DNA from: Sphingobacteriaceae bacterium
GTDB lineage: Bacteria > Bacteroidota > Bacteroidia > Sphingobacteriales > Sphingobacteriaceae
Length of the DNA stretch: 31,141 bases
Direction of reading: 5' to 3'
Assembly (NCBI GenBank): GCA_025450155.1
Contig: JANWIB010000106.1
Span: 1-31,141, forward strand
The translations under genes were made by a program, and so were the position numbers. Positions 24,801 through 30,961 of this stretch are shown here, piece by piece; positions within the stretch are counted from its first letter, which is position 1; the number at the start of each line of letters is the position of its first letter. The notes beneath the pieces were generated by a model, which was given only the letters and a program-made list of their open reading frames with translations, searched no databases and had not been told where the DNA came from.

Positions 24801-25385
24801 ATGAGGAAAACAATTTTTTTTGTGGTAACTCTATTTGCCATCTACAATTCTTATGCTCAAGAATTGAGTCCTGTTAAGAAATCACATAAGATAGGATTTA
24901 ACTATGGGTATGCTTCGCAGTTTGGATTTAAAGTAAATTATGATTACAAGGTACACCTTTTTCAACTGCAATATTATTATCCACTTTACATTCACAGGGA
25001 TTTAGCTATTGAGATTGTAACTCAACCCCAGTATAATCTAACACTATTCAAACAGACTCCTAATTCAATCTTATATAATAAAGGTCATGAAATTGGGTTA
25101 AATGTGGGCGTATTAACCAGAAAATATATTTCGAAAGATTCATTTAGCCTTTATTTCCTTTTGAGTTCCGGGCCGCACTACGTATCTGGAGATCTTGCAA
25201 GGCAAGCAGATGGGTTTATGTTTTCTAATAATTTTCTTGGTGGTTTAAGCATAAAATTTAGAAACAATATCTATCTCGATTTGAGAACCGGAATACGGCA
25301 TATGAGTAATGCTTCTTTAAAACAACCCAATAAGGGCATAAATAATAGCGTAACTGATATCGGATTTTATATACCTATTAATTGA
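24801..25385 (+). CDS. PagL-like lipid A 3-O-deacylase / acyloxyacyl hydrolase family outer-membrane protein
   Basis: This 194-residue protein starts with a signal peptide (residues 1-19, ending YAQ). Alternating strands typical of an 8-stranded outer-membrane barrel follow, ending in an aromatic strand (DIGFYIPIN). The late strand LRTGIRHMSNASLKQPNKG carries the PagL H-x-S-N signature (H167, S169, N170). PagL removes the 3-O acyl chain from lipid A. In Pseudomonas PagL the triad glutamate lies 14 residues after the histidine; here that position is N181 (GINN), so activity is uncertain. It is downstream of cfa and may be part of a lipid-remodelling neighbourhood. Confidence 0.78.
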   Translation: MRKTIFFVVTLFAIYNSYAQELSPVKKSHKIGFNYGYASQFGFKVNYDYKVHLFQLQYYYPLYIHRDLAIEIVTQPQYNLTLFKQTPNSILYNKGHEIGLNVGVLTRKYISKDSFSLYFLLSSGPHYVSGDLARQADGFMFSNNFLGGLSIKFRNNIYLDLRTGIRHMSNASLKQPNKGINNSVTDIGFYIPIN

Positions 25386-25393
25386 AACTTAAG

Positions 25394-25437
25394 TTCGCTG
25401 TCCCTAAAGTTTCGAAGGAATATCCTTGGGTAGCGAA
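25394..25437 (+). other. Long imperfect inverted repeat between the PagL-like gene and bioB
   Basis: TTCGCT (25394-25399) pairs with AGCGAA (25432-25437), and the inner CCC (25402-25404) pairs with GGG (25428-25430) after a small internal loop. It starts 9 bp after the PagL-like stop codon, so it may act as a transcription end or RNA-stability stem, although no T tract follows. Confidence 0.35.
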
Positions 25438-25506
25438 TAAAAATAAGCGAAGTACATTAAATCCTATATTACTCATCTATCCATTAGCACATTTTACGAA
25501 TTATTC

Positions 25507-25514
25507 TAAATTTG
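25507..25514 (+). promoter_or_regulatory. Candidate Bacteroidota -7 box for bioB
   Basis: TAAATTTG fits TAnnTTTG exactly and ends 24 bp before the bioB ATG. A TTAG at about 25483 is a weak -33 candidate. No BirA-type (TTGTAAACC) operator was seen around it. Confidence 0.4.
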
Positions 25515-25538
25515 TCAAATCCTTAACACAGGTAGACT

Positions 25539-26540
25539 ATGGCTGAGATCAGACACAATTGGACAAAAGAAGAAATTTCCGAAATATATCATACGCCCTT
25601 ATTAGATTTAATTTACGGGGCTGCTACTGTGCATCGCGAAAATAAGGACTATGCCGAGGTTCAAATTAGCAGTTTATTGTCTATTAAAACCGGTGGCTGC
25701 CCCGAAGACTGTGCGTATTGCCCTCAGGCAGCACGCTATCATACCGATGTAGAAGTTCAGGCCCTCATGTCCGTTGATCAGGTAACAGATGCTGCTAAAA
25801 GAGCTAAGGAAGGCGGAGCATCTCGTTTGTGTATGGGAGCAGCCTGGCGTGAAGTACGTGATAACCGGGACTTTGATCGGGTGATAGACATGGTTAAAGC
25901 GGTAAACGCGTTAGATATGGAAGTTTGCTGCACCCTGGGTATGTTAACTGAGTCTCAAGCACAACGTTTGGCGGATGCAGGATTATATGCTTATAATCAT
26001 AATTTAGATACTTCGGAAGATGATTATAAGCGCATTATAACTACCAGAACCTATGATGACCGGTTAAAGACCATTGAAAATGCCCGAAAAGCTAAACTAA
26101 CTGTGTGCAGCGGCGGTATCATCGGCTTGGGCGAAACGATTGAGGATCGTATTTCCATGTTAAAAGTGTTATCAAATATGCCCAAACATCCCGAATCTGT
26201 TCCCATTAATGCTTTAGTGCCTGTTAAAGGTACGCCTTTGGCAGAACAGCCGCGTGTACCTATTTGGGATATGGTAAGAATGATTGCAACTGCACGTATC
26301 ATCATGCCTAAAACGGTAGTACGTTTATCAGCTGGCAGAACCGAAATGAGCTTAACCGATCAGGCTTTGTGTTTTATGGCAGGAGCTAATTCTATTTTCG
26401 CTGGAGATAAATTGCTTACAACTCCAAACCCGGACTTTAATGAAGACATGCAGATGTTTGAAATTCTGGGCTTAAAACCCAGAGAGGCTTTTAAGAATGG
26501 CCGTTCCGTGGTAAAAACTGAAAAAGAAACTTTATCCTAA
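25539..26540 (+). CDS. bioB: Biotin synthase
   Basis: BioB is the radical-SAM enzyme that inserts sulfur into dethiobiotin as the last step of biotin synthesis. The 333-residue protein carries the radical-SAM cluster motif GGCPEDCAYCPQ (C54, C58, C61), the cluster-binding CMGAAWRE, and VCCTLGMLTESQ, YNHNLDTSE and CSGGIIGLGET blocks, all standard for BioB. The gene is alone: no bioA, bioD, bioF or birA lies nearby. It has its own candidate promoter and is followed by a small stem (26545-26560) and the start of the polysaccharide locus. Confidence 0.98.
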   Translation: MAEIRHNWTKEEISEIYHTPLLDLIYGAATVHRENKDYAEVQISSLLSIKTGGCPEDCAYCPQAARYHTDVEVQALMSVDQVTDAAKRAKEGGASRLCMGAAWREVRDNRDFDRVIDMVKAVNALDMEVCCTLGMLTESQAQRLADAGLYAYNHNLDTSEDDYKRIITTRTYDDRLKTIENARKAKLTVCSGGIIGLGETIEDRISMLKVLSNMPKHPESVPINALVPVKGTPLAEQPRVPIWDMVRMIATARIIMPKTVVRLSAGRTEMSLTDQALCFMAGANSIFAGDKLLTTPNPDFNEDMQMFEILGLKPREAFKNGRSVVKTEKETLS

Positions 26541-26964
26541 CCAAAAATAGATAGCTATTTATTCAATTTACATTGTGAATATGCTCCTGTGTAAAACGTT
26601 CGCAATTATTCTCTAAGCGAATAACAAATTCTTTTAAAATTCCTCCATTCACCCGTTAAAAAAAGGCTTTTGTTGTAGCTATTCAGCCATTGAAAAAAAT
26701 ACATTTTTTTAAAGTATCCCAAGCCTTTTTTATTTCACACTTGTAGGAAAAATCATTGCACACTGTAAGTGGGAAAATCTATACAGGTTTCGTTTCTTAT
26801 TCTCGCTTTTTTATACAATAATGTAAACTAAAACGCTATTTCCGCTAATATTATTAAACTTCTTATAAACTACATATCAGAAGAAAATATTAATATTTTT
26901 TCACAAACTGTGAAAACATTCTTTAAGATAATTGTTATTAAATCAATTGAAAAAAAGTCTAAAT
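26541..26964 (+). other. 424-bp leader between bioB and the polysaccharide operon
   Basis: No gene was found here. It holds an AT-rich stem with tetraloop (AAATAG-ATAG-CTATTT, 26545-26560), the nested inverted repeat at 26659-26731, and a CACTT/AAGTG pair (26738-26742 and 26767-26771). It also has a perfect 16-bp palindrome (AAAATATT/AATATTTT, 26886-26901) and a perfect 7-bp stem (TTTTCAC/GTGAAAA, 26900-26918) whose loop is AAACT. No exact TAnnTTTG box was found, so the promoter is not placed. Confidence 0.6.
26659..26731 (+). terminator. Nested inverted repeat, possible attenuator before wza-like gene
   Basis: AAAAAAGGCTT (26659-26669) and AAGCCTTTTTT (26721-26731) are perfect 11-bp arms, so a T tract is built into the 3' arm. 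Inside the 51-nt loop a second hairpin (AAAAAAAT/ATTTTTTT, 26693-26710) would bring the arms together. The form is that of an intrinsic terminator or bidirectional terminator, placed about 230 bp before the polysaccharide export gene. Confidence 0.45.
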
Positions 26965-27723
26965 ATGAAAATCAACATTACCAAAATTCTTCTTCTTTTA
27001 GCAACAGTAATATTTACTTCTTGTGCCAGCAGAAATCTGGTTTATTTTAGTGACCTTCCACAAAAGAGCCAATATAGCACAAATGCGGTGAGTGTTGCAG
27101 AGCCAAAAATTCAACCCGGGGATTTATTAAGTATTAAATTAAGTAGCTTAAGCGCTGAGTCTAATGCTATTTTTAATGCCGGTGGTGTTGTAGTTGGAGG
27201 CCAAAATAATAACGAAACCGGCTATTTGGTTGATAAAAATGACATGATCACTTTTCCCATTATAGGTAAAGTAAAATTAGGTGGATTGACCAATGAGCAA
27301 GCACGCGAAAAAATGACAAAAGAGGTTACGCGATATGTAAAAGATCCCATTGTCAATCTGCGCCTTATTAATTTTCGTGTCACTGTAATAGGAGAGGTTT
27401 CTCGTCCTAATACCTTTAATGTCGCCAATGAAAAAATCAACCTGTTAGAAGCCTTGGGAATGGCGGGAGATATGACTGCATTTGGAAAAAGAGAAAATGT
27501 ACTGGTGATAAGAGAGAAAGATGGCCAAAAAACTATGGCCAGAGTTAATTTAAATGATAAAGAAGTTATAAATTCTCCATATTTCCATTTACAACAAAAT
27601 GACGTAGTATATGTAGAACCTATTCCTGCCAGAGCGGCGCAAGCAAATAATAGCGGACGCTTTTTGTCAATTATTGTTGGGCTTACATCTGTCGCAACAC
27701 TGGTATTATCGAGATTGCTGTAA
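26965..27723 (+). CDS. Wza-like polysaccharide export outer-membrane lipoprotein
   Basis: Starting at ATG 26965, the product has about 252 residues and begins with a lipoprotein signal (KITKILLLLATVIFTSC) whose lipobox is TSC; an upstream TTG at 26932 would only lengthen the signal peptide. A Poly_export domain (QPGDLLSIKLSSL ... FPIIGKVKLGGLT) and an SLBB region (INFRVTVIGEVSRPNTF, INLLEALGMAGDMTAFGKRENVLV) follow. A C-terminal hydrophobic helix (LSIIVGLTSVATLVLSRLL) follows the export part. Such proteins form the outer-membrane part of capsule or exopolysaccharide export channels. The chain-length/kinase gene follows after 48 bp, so the two likely form an export complex. Confidence 0.93.
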   Translation: MKINITKILLLLATVIFTSCASRNLVYFSDLPQKSQYSTNAVSVAEPKIQPGDLLSIKLSSLSAESNAIFNAGGVVVGGQNNNETGYLVDKNDMITFPIIGKVKLGGLTNEQAREKMTKEVTRYVKDPIVNLRLINFRVTVIGEVSRPNTFNVANEKINLLEALGMAGDMTAFGKRENVLVIREKDGQKTMARVNLNDKEVINSPYFHLQQNDVVYVEPIPARAAQANNSGRFLSIIVGLTSVATLVLSRLL

Positions 27724-27734
27724 TCGAGATTATA

Positions 27735-27765
27735 TAACTATCTATCTATATATTCTAACTATCTA
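27735..27765 (+). repeat. Direct repeat TAACTATCTA, period 21
   Basis: TAACTATCTA occurs at 27735-27744 and again at 27756-27765, exactly 21 bp (two helical turns) apart, between the wza-like and wzc-like genes. A second short duplication, ATCGAGATT at 27708-27716 and 27723-27731, spans the stop codon of the upstream gene. Function is unknown. Confidence 0.5.
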
Positions 27766-27771
27766 AAAACT

Positions 27772-30072
27772 ATGAAAAACACAATGAAGATTGGTGGTGA
27801 TGACAATATCAGAGAAAATTTGCAGAAGTATTTACGATACTGGTATCTGTTTGTTGTAGCACTAATTGTTAGCTTTCTATTGGCTTTCATTTACCTTAGA
27901 TATGCTACACCAATGTACGAAGTAAGCAGCTCTTTATTGATTAAGAAAGACGCAAAATCATCATCCGGAAAATCAGAAAACTCCTCTGTGAATGACTTGG
28001 AGATAGTTAAATCTACCCAAAGCGTTGATAATAAAATTGAGGAACTAAAATCAAAAGCTTTATTAGAACGGGTAATAAAGGAGCTTTCTTTAAATATAAC
28101 CTACTATTTAGATGGTCCCGTAAAGGATACTGAAATTTATGGGTCTTCTGTACCAATTAGGGTCCTTATTGAACGACTAAATCCCTCAGCCTACGAAGAA
28201 GAAATAAAAATTCACATTATCAATGGACACAGTTTTAAGCTGGAAGATAACATCTCTACAACAGTTTATGCTTTTGGCCAAAAAATAAAACGCGGTTATG
28301 GTTTTTTTAAGGTAATATTATCCGAAGGCTCAAGCAATATTTCTCAGCCAATAAAAGTGAAATTCAAAAACACTTCAGTACTGGCTGAATCTTACCTTAC
28401 CAATCTTACCATTGATGCGGTTAACATAAATACGGATGTTTTAAAAATGGGTTTTATTACTCCAGTGCCACAAAAAGGGATAGATATTCTTAACAAACTT
28501 ATTGAGGTTGCTAATAAAGAAGAGCTGGAGGATAAAAATGGAATTGCTCTTAATACTATAAAGTTTATTGATGAAAGGCTTAAATACATCACTGCGGATT
28601 TAACCGAAGTAGAAAAAAATGTAGAAGCTTTAAAACGTCAAAATAATTTAGCCGATATAAACTCCAGCGCTCAGATGTATTTAGAGCAATCCGGAATGTA
28701 TGGCCAGCAATTGGCAGAGGCTGAAACGCAGTTAAGCGTTTTACAATCGCTTGAAAACTATGTAAACCGCTCTGGTAACCAGGGATTGGTACCCAGCTCT
28801 TTAGGTATTGCCGATGCAACTCTATCTAACTTAATTACCAAATACAATGAACTTCAATTAGAACGGCAACGGATTTTAAGGACAGCACAGGAGGGGAATC
28901 CGGTAGTGACAAATATTGATGAACAACTGGCAGGCTTAAAAAGCAACATACGCGAAAATTTAGGCAATGTAAAAAGAGGGCTCCAGATTACAAGAAACAA
29001 CTATAGTTCGAATACTTCTCAATATCGGTCTAAAATGCAATCCGTACCAGGTGTTGAAAGAGAATTACAACAAATTCAAAGGCAGCAAAGCGTAAAACAG
29101 AACCTGTATTTATATCTTTTACAAAAAAGAGAAGAATCAGCTCTGGCGTTGGCTGCCACTGTATCAAATGCACGGGTAATTGATAAGGTAAATGTGAATC
29201 CGAATCCGGTATCTCCAAAAACGCAACTGATTTATTTATGTGCCTTTTTGGTTGGAATAGGGCTTCCGGCAGCAGGCATTTATACCAAAGGTTTGCTTAA
29301 TAATAAAATTCAAACGCTAAGAGAAATTGAAGACTTAACAGACGTTAGAATTCTTGGAGAATTAAGCCGAAGCGAAATTAAAGGCAATTTGGTGGTAAAA
29401 TCTAATAGCAGAACAACCATTTCGGAACTATTTCGCCTGATAAGGACAAACTTAAGATTTCACACTGCTCATATTGATAATAAAGTAATCCTGGTCACTT
29501 CAACCATAAGTGGAGAAGGTAAAACATTCTTCTGCTCTAATCTGGGATCTACATTAGCCTTAACAGATAAGAAGGTAGTTGTGCTGGAATTTGATTTAAG
29601 AAATCCTAAGTTGTTAAGTGGGTTAGATATGGTAAGCAACATGGGTATAACCAATTATATTATTGAAGATGGAATTACTATTGATCATATTATTAAACCA
29701 GTAGATGAAAGTGATAATTTATTTGTTATAGGAGCAGGAGAAATGCCTTCCAGTCCGGGAGAATTGCTTCTGCACAGCCGGGTTGGAAAATTAATAGATG
29801 AATTAAAAGAGCGGTTCGATTATGTCATCTTAGATACCTCTCCGGTGGGGCAGGTAGCAGATGCACTCGCACTGGTGTCTTATTCAGACTCAAGTATTTA
29901 TATAGTTAGATATAATTATACATCTAAATATCAACTGAATACACTTAATGAAATATCGGATAAATTAAAAAATCCGATGGTGGTTTTGAATGATGCAGAG
30001 ATTAATAATTACAGAGGATATGGATATACTTATGGTTACGATACGAATAAACGACTGAAATTAATAAGCTGA
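27772..30072 (+). CDS. Wzc-like polysaccharide co-polymerase with C-terminal tyrosine kinase
   Basis: This 766-residue inner-membrane protein combines a Wzz chain-length domain and a BY-kinase. Membrane helix 1 is at about 24-44 and helix 2 at about 486-503, with a long periplasmic coiled-coil region (about 250-470). The cytoplasmic ATPase part has Walker A ISGEGKT (579-585), Walker A' VVVLEFDLRNP (DLRNP instead of the more common DLRRP) and Walker B YVILDTSP (D688). The C-terminal tail has five tyrosines (YRGYGYTYGYD), the autophosphorylated cluster of Wzc. It regulates polymer length and export together with the Wza-like lipoprotein upstream. The first ATG (27772) is used; a second is four codons later. 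Confidence 0.95.
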   Translation: MKNTMKIGGDDNIRENLQKYLRYWYLFVVALIVSFLLAFIYLRYATPMYEVSSSLLIKKDAKSSSGKSENSSVNDLEIVKSTQSVDNKIEELKSKALLERVIKELSLNITYYLDGPVKDTEIYGSSVPIRVLIERLNPSAYEEEIKIHIINGHSFKLEDNISTTVYAFGQKIKRGYGFFKVILSEGSSNISQPIKVKFKNTSVLAESYLTNLTIDAVNINTDVLKMGFITPVPQKGIDILNKLIEVANKEELEDKNGIALNTIKFIDERLKYITADLTEVEKNVEALKRQNNLADINSSAQMYLEQSGMYGQQLAEAETQLSVLQSLENYVNRSGNQGLVPSSLGIADATLSNLITKYNELQLERQRILRTAQEGNPVVTNIDEQLAGLKSNIRENLGNVKRGLQITRNNYSSNTSQYRSKMQSVPGVERELQQIQRQQSVKQNLYLYLLQKREESALALAATVSNARVIDKVNVNPNPVSPKTQLIYLCAFLVGIGLPAAGIYTKGLLNNKIQTLREIEDLTDVRILGELSRSEIKGNLVVKSNSRTTISELFRLIRTNLRFHTAHIDNKVILVTSTISGEGKTFFCSNLGSTLALTDKKVVVLEFDLRNPKLLSGLDMVSNMGITNYIIEDGITIDHIIKPVDESDNLFVIGAGEMPSSPGELLLHSRVGKLIDELKERFDYVILDTSPVGQVADALALVSYSDSSIYIVRYNYTSKYQLNTLNEISDKLKNPMVVLNDAEINNYRGYGYTYGYDTNKRLKLIS

Positions 30073-30276
30073 TAAGTAAGATAGTAGAATCTACCTATGA
30101 AAAAGCCTGAAAGGGCCCATTCTACCTAATCTTAAATAAAAACTGGATAAAGCTCAATTTCCAGTATGTAATCAAAAGCCCATTGGGCAACAAATGCCTT
30201 CCAATGGAAGGTTTAGATTAAAACATTGTTGACTTACACTTTGAAAAAAGATAAGCCAACAATCAATCCATTACTA

Positions 30277-30353
30277 AACTGCTAATGTAAGCAGGATGGC
30301 GAAGCCATGGAAATGAGAAATACAAAAACTGCTGTAAGTGGAGTGGCGAAGCT
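30277..30353 (+). repeat. Two copies of an ops-like element in the UpxY leader
   Basis: Copy 1 (30277-30306) and copy 2 (30327-30353) share AACTGC, TGTAAG, then GG or AG, and TGGCGAAGC, and differ by a three-base indel and a few substitutions. In copy 1 GGCGAAGC is the tip of a perfect hairpin. By analogy with the ops element (GGCGGTAGC) used by RfaH, it could be where the antiterminator loads; that is inference. Confidence 0.4.
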
Positions 30354-30360
30354 GTATTAA
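30307..30360 (+). CDS. Possible 17-codon upstream ORF (leader peptide)
   Basis: ATG at 30307 opens a reading frame for MEMRNTKTAVSGVAKLY, ending in TAA at 30358-30360, 18 bp before the UpxY ATG. Its start codon is inside the 3' arm of the GGCGAAGCC hairpin and it covers copy 2 of the ops-like element. No Shine-Dalgarno is visible. Such an ORF could couple translation to antitermination, but translation is unproven. Confidence 0.25.
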   Translation: MEMRNTKTAVSGVAKLY

Positions 30361-30378
30361 CGACTTAACAAGGTAATT

Positions 30379-30903
30379 ATGGAACAAACTTTACCACTTT
30401 TTCAAAAAAACAAAAATTGGAAGGTCGTTTACACCCGATCTAAATGGGAAAAAAAAGTAGACCAACTACTCAACGAAAAAGGAATTCAATCATTTTGCCC
30501 ACTTATTAAAAAAGAAAGGAAATGGGCAGACAGAAAAAAGATTGTAGAGTTCCCTCTATTCAATTCCTACCTCTTTGTAAACATAAATAACAAAGAAGAA
30601 TTGGTTGTACGTGAAACCCTGGGCGTAGTAAATTTCATTTATCATTCTGGCAAGCCGGCAGTGGTAAGAGAAGAAGTTATTGAAGATATCCGCAATTATT
30701 TAAAAATATATCCAGACCTGGAAACAGTAAGTTTAAGCAGCCTGAGAATTGGTGATAAAGTAAAAATCAAGGATGGCGTTTTCTCCGATCAGTTAGGAGA
30801 GGTTATAAAAATTGAAGGTAAAAATATCCTGATGATTATTGAGCATTTAGACTGTGCCCTGACTACTAAAGTAAAAATTTCAAATATAGGTCTAATCAAT
30901 TAA
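30379..30903 (+). CDS. NusG-paralogue transcription antiterminator (UpxY/RfaH-like)
   Basis: This 174-residue protein has an N-terminal NGN domain (about 10-105: NWKVVYTRSKWEKKVDQLL, FPLFNSYLFVNI, LGVVNFIYHSGKPAVV) and a C-terminal KOW domain (about 118-172: LRIGDKVKIKDGVFSDQLGEVIKI). Specialised NusG paralogues of this type ride on RNA polymerase and prevent early termination in long surface-polysaccharide operons. In Bacteroides the first gene of each capsule locus encodes such a protein (UpxY). Here it comes after the export genes and directly before the sugar-precursor genes, preceded by a highly structured leader. A housekeeping NusG is unlikely because the secE/ribosomal-protein context is absent. 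Confidence 0.92.
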   Translation: MEQTLPLFQKNKNWKVVYTRSKWEKKVDQLLNEKGIQSFCPLIKKERKWADRKKIVEFPLFNSYLFVNINNKEELVVRETLGVVNFIYHSGKPAVVREEVIEDIRNYLKIYPDLETVSLSSLRIGDKVKIKDGVFSDQLGEVIKIEGKNILMIIEHLDCALTTKVKISNIGLIN

Positions 30904-30961
30904 TACGACGAGGCCATTACTAGATAGTTTCATTGCCATTAATAACGAATAATTTATTCAG

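Larger units (their letters stand above)
30073..30378 (+). other. Highly structured 306-nt leader before the UpxY-like gene
   Basis: No full-length gene lies here. Six stems were found: GTAGAAT/ATTCTAC (30084-30125) enclosing GCCT-GAAA-GGGC (30105-30116); ACTGGA/TCCAGT (30142-30165); GCCC/GGGC (30178-30188); CCTTCC-AAT-GGAAGG (30197-30211); ATTGTTGaCTTA/TAAGcCAACAAT (30225-30263, one mismatch); and ATGGC-GAA-GCCAT (30296-30308). Two small ORFs (30097-30129 and 30307-30360) and the repeated GGCGAAGC element are also in it. Confidence 0.6.

Noticed and set aside
26548..26561. The stem after bioB as a strong terminator
   Set aside because: The stem is six A/T-rich base pairs with no clean T tract, too weak to call a terminator on its own.
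26659..26731. An invertible promoter for capsule phase variation, as in Bacteroides fragilis
   Set aside because: The arms are only 11 bp, A/T-dominated and enclose 51 bp without a promoter match, and no site-specific recombinase gene lies nearby. A terminator/attenuator explains the structure better.
30379..30903. Housekeeping NusG
   Set aside because: The context is a polysaccharide locus without secE, rplK or rplA, and the divergent NGN sequence fits a specialised paralogue.
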